Part shown: positions 1-19,707 of the stretch, one piece after another
Numbering within the stretch: the stretch's first letter is position 1
Layout: the number at the start of each line of letters is the position of its first letter
Notes under the pieces: model-generated
Told to the model about the DNA's origin: nothing
What the model saw: only the letters and a program-made list of their open reading frames with translations
Databases searched by the model: none
Program-made: the position numbers and the translations under genes
Assembly (NCBI RefSeq): GCF_011927945.1
Contig: NZ_JAATJM010000001.1
Coordinates: forward strand, 1-64,000
Reading direction: 5' to 3'
Source of the DNA: Brevundimonas alba
Lineage (GTDB): Bacteria > Pseudomonadota > Alphaproteobacteria > Caulobacterales > Caulobacteraceae
DNA length: 64,000 bases

Positions 1-476
<476 letters not shown>

Positions 477-562
477 TCTCTTCTCTCCGTCCCCTGAACA
501 GGGGGCTTGTCCAGATTTTCAGGGGCCCCGGCGGACCATAGGTCCGCCGAAAGCAGGTTGGG

Positions 563-2644
<2,082 letters not shown>

Positions 2645-2793
2645 GAAAGCGTGCCTTGAAGTGAGTTCAGGACGCGTCAGGCGCCCTCGGGGAGATCGTC
2701 GATGTTCGGATAAGCGGGCGCGGGCGATTTAGCTCAAACCGCCCGCGCCGGATAGTCACTAGATAGGCGCCGAAGTGGGCGCCTTGAAGGCGT

Positions 2794-3267
2794 TTACCAG
2801 CGGTAGTGGCTGAAGGCGCGGTTGGCCTCGGCCATCTTGTGGGTGTCTTCGCGCTTCTTGACCGCGGTGCCGCGGTTGTTCGAAGCGTCCAGCAGCTCGG
2901 CGGCCAGCTTTTCCGTCATGGTGTTCTCACCACGCTTGCGCGCGGCGTTGACCAGCCAGCGGATGGCGAGGGCCTTGCGGCGGTCGGGGCGAACCTCGAC
3001 CGGCACCTGATAGGTGGCGCCGCCGACCCGGCGCGAACGGACTTCGACCGCCGGAGCGACGTTTTCCAGCGCGGTGTGGAAGGTCGCGACGGGCTCCTGG
3101 TCCTTCTTCTTGTCGGCCAGGATGTCGAACGCACCGTAGACGATGTTTTCGGCGACGGCCTTTTTGCCCTCGTACATGACGTAGTTCATGAACTTGGTGA
3201 CGGTCAGATCCTTGAACTTGGGATCCGGCAGAACTTCGCGCTTCTGTGCGCGGTGACGACGGGACAT
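2794..3267 (-). CDS. rpsG: 30S ribosomal protein S7
   Basis: S7 nucleates assembly of the 3' major domain of 16S rRNA and lies near the E site. The 157-residue product begins [20 protein letters not shown], contains the conserved [12 protein letters not shown] segment and the stretch [20 protein letters not shown], and ends FSHYRW, all typical of S7. It sits 78 bases after rpsL and 149 bases before fusA. In Enterobacteria S7 is the autogenous repressor of the str operon. Whether that holds here cannot be read from the sequence. Confidence 0.98.
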   Translation of the reverse strand: MSRRHRAQKREVLPDPKFKDLTVTKFMNYVMYEGKKAVAENIVYGAFDILADKKKDQEPVATFHTALENVAPAVEVRSRRVGGATYQVPVEVRPDRRKALAIRWLVNAARKRGENTMTEKLAAELLDASNNRGTAVKKREDTHKMAEANRAFSHYRW

Positions 3268-3345
3268 GGGCTGGGCCTTCTAAAGCGGTGTCGGACGGCC
3301 GGGCCAAAAGGAGAATGGCGCCGGCGAATGGAATGGGCGGTTCGC

Positions 3346-3717
3346 TTACTTCGGACGCTTGGCGCCGTAGTGCGAACGGCGCTGCTTGCGGTCCTTGACG
3401 CCTTGCGTGTCGAGCACGCCGCGCAGGATGTGGTAGCGAACGCCGGGCAAGTCCTTGACGCGGCCGCCGCGGATCAGGACCACCGAGTGCTCCTGCAGAT
3501 TGTGGCCTTCGCCGGGGATGTAGCACACGGCTTCGATGCCGGTGGTCAGACGCACCTTGGCGACCTTACGAAGCGCCGAGTTCGGCTTCTTCGGGGTCGT
3601 CGTATAGACGCGGGTGCAGACGCCGCGGCGCTGCGGGCAGCCCTTCAGGGCCGGGACCTTGTTACGGACCGGCTTGGGGGCGCGCGGCTTGCGGATCAGC
3701 TGGTTGATAGTCGGCAT
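3346..3717 (-). CDS. rpsL: 30S ribosomal protein S12
   Basis: S12 sits at the decoding centre of the small subunit. The start was set at 3717 because [12 protein letters not shown] is the universal S12 N-terminus and gives the standard 123 residues; the longer open frame to 3906 is an upstream extension with no S12 homology. The streptomycin-target segments read [17 protein letters not shown] and [20 protein letters not shown], with the conserved lysines in the wild-type state. It is the first gene of the str operon. The promoter should lie between this start and the terminator at 3846-3878. Confidence 0.98.
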   Translation of the reverse strand: MPTINQLIRKPRAPKPVRNKVPALKGCPQRRGVCTRVYTTTPKKPNSALRKVAKVRLTTGIEAVCYIPGEGHNLQEHSVVLIRGGRVKDLPGVRYHILRGVLDTQGVKDRKQRRSHYGAKRPK

Positions 3718-3845
3718 CGAGTACTCGTTCTTCCAATCGATGGGGGCGTGTGCCTTTCGGCCGGAGCGCCCCGGTGAGCCTTCTTTTCGGACGACGCTGA
3801 TGCGCCGCCCCGGGTTTGGTTTCGAGCAAGGACCGCGACAAACAG

Positions 3846-3878
3846 AAAAGCCGGAACGCGCGCTTCGGGCGTTCCGGC
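3846..3878 (-). terminator. Intrinsic terminator between the TonB-like gene and rpsL
   Basis: Positions 3850-3858 (GCCGGAACG) pair perfectly with 3870-3878 (CGTTCCGGC) around an 11-base loop. Read on the minus strand, the hairpin is followed at once by TTTTCTGTTT. It lies downstream of the minus-strand gene ending at 3987 and upstream of rpsL, so it probably insulates the str operon from that gene. It could also act as an attenuator if str transcripts start further upstream. Confidence 0.65.
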
Positions 3879-3986
3879 GGGCACAGCCCGGTCGTTCGAT
3901 TGTCACGATCTCGATGAACGCTGACGCGCCCGCCTCGAAAGTGGGCGGCTTCTACGCCGGGAGGGGCGCGGGGTCAAGCCTGGCGG

Positions 3987-4958
3987 TCAGTGCAGCCGCC
4001 AGACGATGCGTTGCCGCACCAGCTGCCGATAGGGACGGCCCTCGATGGTGAAGGGCGAGGTCACGAGCGTCTCGGCGATGGCGACGGAGGGTGGACCGAA
4101 TCCGCGGCCGCCGGGGTCCTCCCCGATGACCGTGCAGTTCTCCAGCGGCCCGGTCGCCGCCTGTGCGATGCACTCGAGGGTCACGGTCGCCTCGACGCCC
4201 GCCTCGAGAGCTCCCGGCGGATAGAGCCGGCTCATCATCTCCGGATCGGGCTGGGACAGGGTGACCGGATTTTCGGAGGCCGGCTCCGCCCCCAGCGTGG
4301 CGCCCCCGTCGAAGACGATGTTCAGGCGGACGAAGCGCCCGGCGCTTGCGGAGCCGTCCGCCGCCGCCGGTTCGAGCCGGACGTTGGCCGCCACCGCCCG
4401 GGCCCGGTTGGCGATCACCGTTTCCATCTCTTCTTCGATCGGTCGCTCGAAGATGCAGAGGTCGAGATAGCCGTCGGCCCGAACGCCGCACTGGAGCGGG
4501 ATTTCGCCCGTCATCAGGGTCCGCCGTTCGGGCGGGGCGGGCAGGTAAGACAGATAGGGATCGAGGCTTTCGAGCGGGATAGACCAGACCGGGTCCGTCA
4601 GTTCAGGCCACCAGAACTCCCAATGTCGGTCCGTGTCGCGCACCGCCGTCGGCTGGGCCTCACCGGGCTTGAATTCCAGCGCGACGCGCCGGCGCAGCCC
4701 CGTGCCGACGAGATCGGGCCTCGGTCCGGTCCGGGTTTCCAGCCATCGGCCCGCATCTTCGGGCAGATCGAACCCATCCCGTGCGGCCGCGTCGCACCGG
4801 CGGCCCCCGCCGGCTTCGTACCGGCACCAGAAATCGATGGTGACGCTGGCGCGGCCTTCGAATGACGGGAAGGGTCTTTCCACGACGGGCGGCGCGACCT
4901 GCTGACCACCCCCGGCGGCCGCAAGCGTCATGGCCGCCGCAAACATGGCCTCGATCAT
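3987..4958 (-). CDS. Secreted protein with TonB-like C-terminal domain
   Basis: The preferred start at 4958 (MIEAMFAAAMTLAAAGGGQQ) gives 323 residues with a short, weak signal-like N-terminus. The open frame extends to 5255, but that part is arginine/proline-rich shadow of the divergent gene. The last ~80 residues resemble a TonB C-terminal domain: a YPPGALEAGVEATVTLEC strand, then GPLENCTVIGEDPGGRGFGPPS and a terminal RQLVRQRIVWRL strand. The middle has paired cysteines (FWCRYEAGGGRRCD; LQCGVRADGYLDLC) that could form disulfides in the periplasm. It is divergent from the membrane-anchored proline-rich gene at 5098. Exact function is unknown; it may bind TonB-dependent receptors or be a degenerate TonB relative without its own membrane anchor. 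Confidence 0.6.
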   Translation of the reverse strand: MIEAMFAAAMTLAAAGGGQQVAPPVVERPFPSFEGRASVTIDFWCRYEAGGGRRCDAAARDGFDLPEDAGRWLETRTGPRPDLVGTGLRRRVALEFKPGEAQPTAVRDTDRHWEFWWPELTDPVWSIPLESLDPYLSYLPAPPERRTLMTGEIPLQCGVRADGYLDLCIFERPIEEEMETVIANRARAVAANVRLEPAAADGSASAGRFVRLNIVFDGGATLGAEPASENPVTLSQPDPEMMSRLYPPGALEAGVEATVTLECIAQAATGPLENCTVIGEDPGGRGFGPPSVAIAETLVTSPFTIEGRPYRQLVRQRIVWRLH

Positions 4959-5097
4959 CACCCCGCCCCGTTCCTGCCCTGCCTGCCTCGCTGCCCATTG
5001 CACGGCCAACGAGCCGGGCGTCAACGGTGCAACCCGAAGAGGCCGCAATACCGCCATGCTCGGCCCCTCCATTGGTCGCCGTGAGGACGGAGGGAGG

Positions 5098-5877
5098 ATG
5101 CGCGAGCTCAGGCTGGTCTGGCCGTCGGGGGCCGAACGCTGGCGCAAGCCGGCGATCGTGGTCCTGTCCGTCGGCCTGCACGTCCTGGTGCTCGGCCTGA
5201 TCGGTCTCCGCTCCATGGAACTGGGCCCGCCTCCGCCGCCAGTCGAGCAGACCATCTATCTGGAGATCGAACCGCGGCCCCTGCTGCAGGGCGAGGTCGC
5301 GCGGGTGCGCCCGCCGCCGGACCTGCCGGACACGCCGTCCCAGGCCCTGCCCAACTCCGGCGCGCCCGTCCTGCGGACCAACCCGTTCCAGCAGCCTGAC
5401 GACGAGGAAGACCAGCCCGCGCCGCGCCTCGCCGCTCCGGGCGCCCCTGCCCCGCCCGCAGATGTCGGGACCGCTCCATGGCGGGTGCGGCCCGAGAGCG
5501 CCGGCGACCGGGTCGCGCGAGGCCTGCGCGTCAGTCCGGTCGGCTGCGCCAGCCCCCGGCTGCTGAGCGCGGCCGAGCAGGCGATCTGCGACGACCGACT
5601 GGGCGCGCGCGCCGCGGCCGCCGCGCCGATCGACGGCACGAACAATCCCGAACGCGACGCGCGCTTCGCCCGCGAGGGCCGGCGCGCGCTTGCGACCTAC
5701 GAGGCCCGGCGGCAGCCTTTGGCGGGCGGCGTCGGCGTGGTGGGGCCGCAGGACGGACCCGGCTCGAACTTCGGCATGGGCGTGGCGGGGGCGCATCTGG
5801 ACCCGGCCCTGCGGCCGGATTCGACCGCCAACGTCCGCACCCGACGCGACCGCGTCCGCGAGATCGAGGAAGAGTAG
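5098..5877 (+). CDS. Membrane-anchored proline-rich protein, TonB-like organisation
   Basis: The start at 5098 (MRELRLVWPSGAERWRKPAI) is supported by an AGGACGGAGGGAGG Shine-Dalgarno stretch directly upstream; the open frame continues back to 4930 without good support. The 259-residue product has one transmembrane helix at about residues 18-40 (PAIVVLSVGLHVLVLGLIGL), then a proline-rich periplasmic linker, then a region with two cysteines (VGCASPRLLSAAEQAICDDR) and a charged C-terminus ending REIEEE. The N-terminal anchor and proline-rich spacer resemble TonB, but no TonB C-terminal domain is present. The divergent neighbour carries such a domain and no anchor, so the pair may be functionally linked. 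That link is inference. Confidence 0.6.
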   Translation: MRELRLVWPSGAERWRKPAIVVLSVGLHVLVLGLIGLRSMELGPPPPPVEQTIYLEIEPRPLLQGEVARVRPPPDLPDTPSQALPNSGAPVLRTNPFQQPDDEEDQPAPRLAAPGAPAPPADVGTAPWRVRPESAGDRVARGLRVSPVGCASPRLLSAAEQAICDDRLGARAAAAAPIDGTNNPERDARFAREGRRALATYEARRQPLAGGVGVVGPQDGPGSNFGMGVAGAHLDPALRPDSTANVRTRRDRVREIEEE

Positions 5878-5907
5878 AGAGGCCCTGGCCGGCGGCCGCC
5901 GCGCCCG

Positions 5908-6175
5908 TGACGCTGTGCTGACAATCCGGGAATCTATAGTCGGATAGCGCGGAAAACCTCGTGTCTTTCCCGTGGCATAGGCTTTTCTCAAGCCGATCTT
6001 CTGAGCACGCTATCCGGCGGCCGTATAATGCCCGCGTTCGTTTCCGCCGCCGGTCTTTGACAATCGAATTCCGCATGCGCCGCAACAGGCGCGGCCTCCA
6101 CGTCCGCCAGCCCGCCATCGAGCAAAACCGACTCTACGGACTCTACGGACTCCAATTTTTGGGTTTTACCCGGAT
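5908..6175 (+). repeat. Conserved non-coding element, copy A (candidate RNA gene or rrn-leader-like element)
   Basis: This stretch in the gap between two convergent genes has a diverged inverted partner at 33937-34223. Shared blocks include TATAGTCGGATAGCGCGG (5935-5952), the block around TATAAT (6017-6030), a 22-base block with the boxA-like GGTCTTTGACA (6044-6065), and a 22-base block at 6122-6143 centred on CGACTCTACGG. Eight-base arms GGATAGCG (5942-5949) and CGCTATCC (6008-6015) flank the promoter-proximal part. A hairpin GCGCC-GCAACA-GGCGC lies at 6077-6092. No coding potential was seen. The order -10 box then boxA resembles a ribosomal RNA operon leader, but no rRNA follows. Confidence 0.7.
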
Positions 6176-6232
6176 TTAAAGGGCGGAGCCCGCCTCTTCC
6201 GGGACATCGTTGCAAGCCGCATCGCGCGCACG

Positions 6233-6261
6233 AAAAAGGCGGCGCTGTTTCCAGCGCCGCC
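6233..6261 (-). terminator. Intrinsic terminator of the rpoBC operon
   Basis: A perfect 10-base stem pairs 6238-6247 (GGCGGCGCTG) with 6252-6261 (CAGCGCCGCC) around a TTTC loop (top strand). On the minus strand it is followed by TTTTT (6233-6237). It lies 28 bases after the rpoC stop codon, a textbook position. Confidence 0.9.
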
Positions 6262-6288
6262 CTCTTCAGTTCAGTCCGAACCCGGAGA

Positions 6289-10485
<4,197 letters not shown>

Positions 10486-10580
10486 CTTGATTCCTTCTGC
10501 GGGGCTTCCCGCGTAATTTCATGTGGAGAGAGCGAGGGACCGTCCCTCCCCGCTTGCGCGAGGAGGGTTTGTTCGGTCGG

Positions 10581-14696
<4,116 letters not shown>

Positions 14697-15046
14697 TCTG
14701 TCTTCCCAATGCGGCGGGCCGGGCAGCCCGCTCAATGCAGCAGCCACGGCTCCGCCATTCCGGCGACCCGTGACCATCGGTTTCGGCGTCCACCCTCGGG
14801 CCTTGCGGTCCCAGGACACCTGAAATGTAGGGCTCCCTTGGGGAGGAGCGCGCCTTCGCACCGGTCGGAGGGCGACAAACCGGGCCTCGGCGCTTTCGCG
14901 CGTATCTCTTACGGAGTTAGCGGAACGCGCTGATATACTCGCTTTGACGGCGAAATAAAGACCGGATGCCCGGTTTTTCGCACAAGGCGCCGCCGGCTCT
15001 TCCCGCCCCCATTGCTTTGCAGCGGCGGTGAAAATAGCGTCGCCGC
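14697..15046. other. Divergent promoter region between rpoB and the FKBP gene
   Basis: About 350 bases without a convincing gene. It must hold the rpoB promoter (minus) and that of the FKBP lipoprotein gene (plus). An AT-richer patch around 14930-14960 contains GATATACTC and CTTTGACGG, but no pair of hexamers at proper spacing could be assigned. Because rplJL lies elsewhere, rpoBC transcription here probably depends on this region. Confidence 0.4.
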
Positions 15047-15556
15047 ATGACACGCATCGCGCTCGCGGCCGCCGCCGCCCTGACCCTCTCCGCCTGCGCC
15101 ACGGCGGGGCCCAATCCGTACGACTTTTCGGGGTCGTCGACCCAGGACAACTGGAACGCCGGCAATGCGGCGTACCTGACCTGGAACGAGGCCTACGGCC
15201 ACGGCTGGACCACCACTGCCTCAGGCCTGCAGTACCGCCGGATCGGCTCGTCGCATCCGGAAGGCCGACAGCCGGCCTCGACGGATACGGTCAAGGTCCA
15301 CTACCGCGGGACCTTCGTCGACGGACGCGAGTTCGACAGCTCATATTCCCGCAATGAACCGGCCGAGTTCCCGCTCAACCGGGTGATCAAGGGCTGGACT
15401 GAAGGCGTCGGCCTGATGCGCGAGGGCGAGAAGTTCGAGTTCGTGATCCCAGCCTCGCTCGGCTACGGCGAGCGCTGGGTGGGCGGGGACGAACTGCCGC
15501 CGAACTCGACGCTGCTGTTCACCGTCGAACTGCTGGAAGTTAAGGCGGCGGCCTGA
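15047..15556 (+). CDS. FKBP-type peptidyl-prolyl isomerase, lipoprotein
   Basis: This is a 169-residue envelope prolyl isomerase. The N-terminus [20 protein letters not shown] is a lipoprotein signal with lipobox LSAC, so the mature protein should be membrane anchored. A single FKBP domain covers about residues 60-165: [20 protein letters not shown], then [20 protein letters not shown], then [16 protein letters not shown] and [10 protein letters not shown]. These match the FKBP core, including the aromatic and tyrosine residues of the active site. It is transcribed away from rpoB and followed by a hairpin-containing gap before the M61 peptidases. Likely role: folding of periplasmic or outer-membrane proteins. 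Confidence 0.9.
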   Translation: MTRIALAAAAALTLSACATAGPNPYDFSGSSTQDNWNAGNAAYLTWNEAYGHGWTTTASGLQYRRIGSSHPEGRQPASTDTVKVHYRGTFVDGREFDSSYSRNEPAEFPLNRVIKGWTEGVGLMREGEKFEFVIPASLGYGERWVGGDELPPNSTLLFTVELLEVKAAA

Positions 15557-15560
15557 CGCT

Positions 15561-15609
15561 TTTGTCCCTGCTGCAGGTGTCCCGGTCGAGGAGACAGGTC
15601 AGGGACAAA
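15561..15609. repeat. Inverted repeat after the FKBP gene
   Basis: TTTGTCCCTG (15561-15570) is perfectly complementary to CAGGGACAAA (15600-15609), with 29 bases between, just after the FKBP stop codon. A further GGGACAAAA follows at about 15612. It may be a terminator-like hairpin or a small repeat; no long T-run follows on the plus strand. Confidence 0.4.
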
Positions 15610-15762
15610 GCGGGACAAAACAGCGACGGAAACTCGCGCGTTCGGCGTTCAACCGCACAGCGCGGGCGCTGAAGCGGAACCGCGAAGATGACAGCGATTT
15701 AATCCGGCAAGCGGTCGCGGCGCTCTAGCTTGCGGTCGACCCCCACTGACAGAGAGCCTCCG

Positions 15763-17727
15763 ATGATGCGTTTCGCCCGTCCGCCCGTTGCGCGCCTGGT
15801 CGCCTCCACCTGCGCAGCGGCGCTGTTGCTCGGCGCGGCGCCGGCTCTGGCGCAGGTCGGAACGCCCGCCCTGCCCGTCGCCCTCGCCCCGATCCCCGCG
15901 CCTCGCGACGTGGCCTATCCGGGCGTCATTGCGATCGACGTGGACGCGACAGACATCGACCGCCGGATCGTCTCGGTGAAGCAGACCATTCCGGTCGCCG
16001 GCCCCGGCCCCATGGTGCTGCTGTTCCCGCAATGGCTGCCCGGCAACCACGGCCCGGTCGGACCGGTCGACGATCTGGCCAGCATCGTCTTCACCGCCAA
16101 CGGCCAGCGTCTGCCGTGGGTACGCAACACGGTGAACACCGATGCCTTCCAGATCACCGTCCCGGCGGGCGCGACCACCGTCGAAGCCTCGTTCCAGTGG
16201 CTGACGCCGGTCGACGGCAGCCAGGGCCGGGTGGTCATCACCGACGAGATGCTGAACATCCAGTGGGAGAAGGCGCTGCTCTATCCCGCGGGCTACTACT
16301 CGCGCCAGATCACCTTCCAGCCGACGCTGCGCCTGCCGGCCGACTGGAAATACGGCACCGCGCTGGACACCCAGTCGTTCCAGAACGGCGTCGCGACCTT
16401 CGCCCCGATCACGCTGGAGCATTTCGTCGACAGCCCGGTCTTCGCCGGGAAATATTTCCGCCAGATCGACCTCGATCCGGGCGGCCGCTCGCCGGTGCGG
16501 CTGAACATAGTGGCCGACAAGCCCGAGAGCCTGAACGCCACGGACGAACAGATCCAGATCCTGCGCAATCTGGTCACCCAGGCAGATCGCCTGCACGGCG
16601 CACGGCACTTTAACCACTACGACTTCCTGCTGGCCCTCACCGACCGTTTGGGCGGGATCGGGCTGGAGCACCACCGTTCGTCCGAGAACAGCGCCGATCC
16701 GGAGTTCTTCACCGGGTGGGACACGCACCTGGGCGATCGCGACCTGCTGAGCCACGAGTATGACCACAGCTGGGACGGCAAGTTCCGCCGCCCGGCCGAC
16801 CAGCTCACGCCCAACCTCAACGAGCCGATGCAGAACAGCCTGCTGTGGGTCTACGAGGGTCAGGACCAGTACTGGGGTCTGGTGCTGGCGGCGCGTTCGG
16901 GCCTGCTGACCAAGCAGCAGGCGATGGATTCGATGGCCATGTGGGCCGCCAACTACGGCACCATGCCGGGCCGGGCATGGCGTCCGATGCAGGACACGAC
17001 CAACGACCCGATCATCGCCCAGCGCGCGCCCCAGCCGTGGGGCAGCTATCAGCGCAGCGAAGACTACTACGTCGAAGGCGCCCTGATCTGGCTCGACGCC
17101 GACACCTGGATCCGTGAGCAGACGAACGGCCGCAAGTCGCTGGATGATTTCGCCAAGGGCTTCTTCGGCGTGCAGGACGGTCGCTGGGATCCCCTGCCCT
17201 ACACCTTCGACGACGTCACCGGCGTGTTGAACTCGGTGCAACCGCGCGACTGGGCGGAGTTCCTGCGCACGCGCCTCGACGCCACCGGCCCGGACGCCCG
17301 CCCGCCGCTGGACGGCCTCGAGCGGGGCGGATACCGCCTTGTCTACCGCGAGACGCCTTCGGACTATCAGAAGACCCTCTACAGCGAGCTCGGCCGCAAC
17401 GACTTCCAGTATTCGCTGGGGATCTCGACCAACGCCCAGAACCGCATCACCGGCGTGCGCTGGGGCTCGCTGGCCTTCGATCAGGGCCTGACGTCCGGCT
17501 GGGAGATCGTCGCGGTCAACGGCCGCGCCGCCAGCCCGTCGGTGATTTCGGAGGCGATCACCGCCGCCAAGGGATCGACCACGCCGATCGAGATGATGCT
17601 CAAGCGGGGCGAGCGCTTCCGCACCATCCGCTTCGACTATCACGACGGCCTGCGCTACCCGCATCTGGAGCGGATCGAGGGCACGCCTGACCGGATCGGG
17701 GACATCTTCTCGCCGCGGCGTCGCTGA
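15763..17727 (+). CDS. M61 family glycyl-aminopeptidase-like metallopeptidase, first copy
   Basis: The start is placed at 15763 (MMRFARPPVARLVASTCAAA), where a clear signal peptide begins and ends at ALAQ. The open frame extends 33 bases upstream to a TTG. The 654-residue protein has an N-terminal beta domain with LLFPQWLPGNHGP, the zinc motif HEYDHSW (His331, Glu332, His335) and a downstream zinc glutamate in WVYEGQDQYWG (about residue 365). A C-terminal PDZ-like domain includes GVRWGSLAFDQGLTSGWEIVAVNG. These are the features of peptidase family M61. It overlaps the next gene by one base (TGATG), and the two are homologous, so they arose by tandem duplication. Location is probably periplasmic. 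Confidence 0.9.
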   Translation: MMRFARPPVARLVASTCAAALLLGAAPALAQVGTPALPVALAPIPAPRDVAYPGVIAIDVDATDIDRRIVSVKQTIPVAGPGPMVLLFPQWLPGNHGPVGPVDDLASIVFTANGQRLPWVRNTVNTDAFQITVPAGATTVEASFQWLTPVDGSQGRVVITDEMLNIQWEKALLYPAGYYSRQITFQPTLRLPADWKYGTALDTQSFQNGVATFAPITLEHFVDSPVFAGKYFRQIDLDPGGRSPVRLNIVADKPESLNATDEQIQILRNLVTQADRLHGARHFNHYDFLLALTDRLGGIGLEHHRSSENSADPEFFTGWDTHLGDRDLLSHEYDHSWDGKFRRPADQLTPNLNEPMQNSLLWVYEGQDQYWGLVLAARSGLLTKQQAMDSMAMWAANYGTMPGRAWRPMQDTTNDPIIAQRAPQPWGSYQRSEDYYVEGALIWLDADTWIREQTNGRKSLDDFAKGFFGVQDGRWDPLPYTFDDVTGVLNSVQPRDWAEFLRTRLDATGPDARPPLDGLERGGYRLVYRETPSDYQKTLYSELGRNDFQYSLGISTNAQNRITGVRWGSLAFDQGLTSGWEIVAVNGRAASPSVISEAITAAKGSTTPIEMMLKRGERFRTIRFDYHDGLRYPHLERIEGTPDRIGDIFSPRRR

Positions 17728-19697
17728 TGCGGAGGGCCGCCATGCTCCGCTCCGCCGCCCTCGCCCTGCTGATCGCCGGCGCCGCTCTTCCGGCGTCGGC
17801 CCAGATTTCACAGGCGCAGACGCCCCTGCCGGCGCCCACGAGCCTGCCGCACGCCCTGCCGCCCATCCCGGCGCCGCAGGACCGCGACTATCCGGGCGTC
17901 ATCGGCATCCGGACCGATCTGACCGACCTCGATCACCAGATCATCCGGGTGCGGCAGACGGTGCCCGTCAGCACGGGGCATCTGGTGCTCCAGTACCCGA
18001 AATTCATCCCGGGCAACCACGCCGACACCGGCCCCATCCAGCTGATCTCGGGCGTCACCGTCACCGGTAACGGCCAGCGGATCGAGTGGGTGCGCGACAC
18101 GGTCGATCCGTACGCCTTCCACCTCGACATCCCCGCCGGTGTGACCTCGATCGAGGTGGCGTTCGAATGGCTGACCCAGCCGAGCAACGCGGTCTGGCGC
18201 GTCGTCATGACCCCGGAGATGGTCAATCTTCAGTGGGAGAAGGCGCTGCTCTATCCCGCCGGCTACAACCACAGCCGGATCACCTTCGCCCCGTCCGTCA
18301 CCCTGCCGGCGGGCTGGCAACAGGGGTCCGCGCTGGAAGTGGCTGGCCGCGAGGGTGATGTCATCACCTTCAAGCCGATCTCGCTCGAGCATCTGGCGGA
18401 TAGCCCGATGTTCGCCGGCGCCCACTATCGCCGCATCGATCTGGACCCCGGCGGCCGCTCCCCGGTGCATCTGAACCTCTTGGCCGACACCCAGGCCGGT
18501 CTGGCCGCGACCGACGAGCAGATCGCCAAGTTCCGCGCCATGGTCGACCAGACCGACTACCTGTTCGGCGCCCGGCATTACGACCGCTACGACTTCCTGC
18601 TGGCGGCGTCGGACGAACTAGGCGGAATTGGTCTGGAGCATCACCGGTCGTCCGAGAATACGGCGCCGGCGGACTTCTTCACCAACGGGATGCGCAGCTT
18701 CGGCACGCTCGCCCTGCTGCCACATGAGTTCACGCACAGCTGGAACGGCAAGTTCCGGCGGCCGTCCGATGAGTATGTGCCCAACCTGAACGTCCCGACC
18801 CAGAACTCGCTGATGTGGGTCTACGAGGGGCAGACGGAATACTGGGGCGAGGTTCTGACCGCCCGATCAGGCCTGGCGACGAAGGAAGAACAGCTGGCGA
18901 CGATCGCCGAGGTGGCGGCCTTCTACGAGAACCAGCCGGGCCGCGAGTGGCGCGCGCTGCAGGACACGACCAACCACAACCTGCTCGGCTACCGGACGAC
19001 CAATCCCTATTCGTCATGGATGCGGGGCACCGGCGACTACTACCGCGAGGCGCTGCTGATCTGGCTGGACGCCGACACCCTGATCCGCGAGGCGACCAAC
19101 AACCGCAAATCGCTGGACGACTTCGCCAAGGCCTTCTTCGGCGTCGAAGACGGGGTCTGGGAGGCCCGGCCCTATACGTTCGACGATGTGGTCCGGACGC
19201 TGAACGCGGTGCATCCCTACGACTGGGCGACCTTCCTGCGCAGCCGCCTGGACGCCGTCGGTCCTGACGCCAAGGCGCCGCTCGACGGCATCGCCCGCGC
19301 CGGATACCGCCTGAGCTATGTCGACAGCCTGACCCCGACCGAGAAGCGCGTGCAGGGCGGATGGGCCACCGACTTCCAGTATTCGCTGGGCTTTTCACTG
19401 GGCTCCGGCAACCGCATCACCGGCGTGCGCTGGGGCGGTCTCGCCTATGAGCAGGGCATCGGCGCCGGGTGGGAACTGGTGGCGGTCGGCGACCGAGCGG
19501 CCTCGGCGGAGGCGCTGCGCAGCGCTGTGACGGCGGCCAAGGACGGGACCCAGCCGATCGTGCTGGTGGTCAAGCGGGGCGACGAATTCCGCACCCTGAG
19601 CTTCGACTACCACGGCGGCCTTCGCTATCCGCGCCTCGAGCGGGTAGCGGGCACGCCGGACCGGTTGGGCGACATCCTCACCCCGCGGCGGCGCTAG
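17727..19697 (+). CDS. M61 family glycyl-aminopeptidase-like metallopeptidase, second copy
   Basis: A 656-residue paralogue of the preceding gene. The start codon overlaps the upstream stop as TGATG, so translation is probably coupled; an alternative ATG lies at 17742. The signal peptide ends around PASAQ. The zinc motif is HEFTHSW (His333, Glu334, His337), closer to the M61 consensus than the first copy's HEYDH, and the third ligand lies in WVYEGQTEYWG. Long blocks are shared with copy one, such as QWEKALLYPAGY, GGIGLEHHRSSEN and the ending GTPDRLGDILTPRRR. The PDZ-like domain is at the C-terminus. Substrates are unknown; small differences around the zinc site suggest diverging specificity. 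Confidence 0.9.
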   Translation: MRRAAMLRSAALALLIAGAALPASAQISQAQTPLPAPTSLPHALPPIPAPQDRDYPGVIGIRTDLTDLDHQIIRVRQTVPVSTGHLVLQYPKFIPGNHADTGPIQLISGVTVTGNGQRIEWVRDTVDPYAFHLDIPAGVTSIEVAFEWLTQPSNAVWRVVMTPEMVNLQWEKALLYPAGYNHSRITFAPSVTLPAGWQQGSALEVAGREGDVITFKPISLEHLADSPMFAGAHYRRIDLDPGGRSPVHLNLLADTQAGLAATDEQIAKFRAMVDQTDYLFGARHYDRYDFLLAASDELGGIGLEHHRSSENTAPADFFTNGMRSFGTLALLPHEFTHSWNGKFRRPSDEYVPNLNVPTQNSLMWVYEGQTEYWGEVLTARSGLATKEEQLATIAEVAAFYENQPGREWRALQDTTNHNLLGYRTTNPYSSWMRGTGDYYREALLIWLDADTLIREATNNRKSLDDFAKAFFGVEDGVWEARPYTFDDVVRTLNAVHPYDWATFLRSRLDAVGPDAKAPLDGIARAGYRLSYVDSLTPTEKRVQGGWATDFQYSLGFSLGSGNRITGVRWGGLAYEQGIGAGWELVAVGDRAASAEALRSAVTAAKDGTQPIVLVVKRGDEFRTLSFDYHGGLRYPRLERVAGTPDRLGDILTPRRR

Positions 19698-19707
19698 AGC
19701 CAGACAC

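Noticed and set aside
14697..15053. N-terminal extension of RpoB by 119 residues
   Set aside because: The extension has no similarity to RpoB and covers the promoter region; [10 protein letters not shown] at 14696 fits the family.
15649..17811. 720-codon minus-strand frame opposite the first M61 peptidase
   Set aside because: Shadow of the M61 gene; no recognisable domains.
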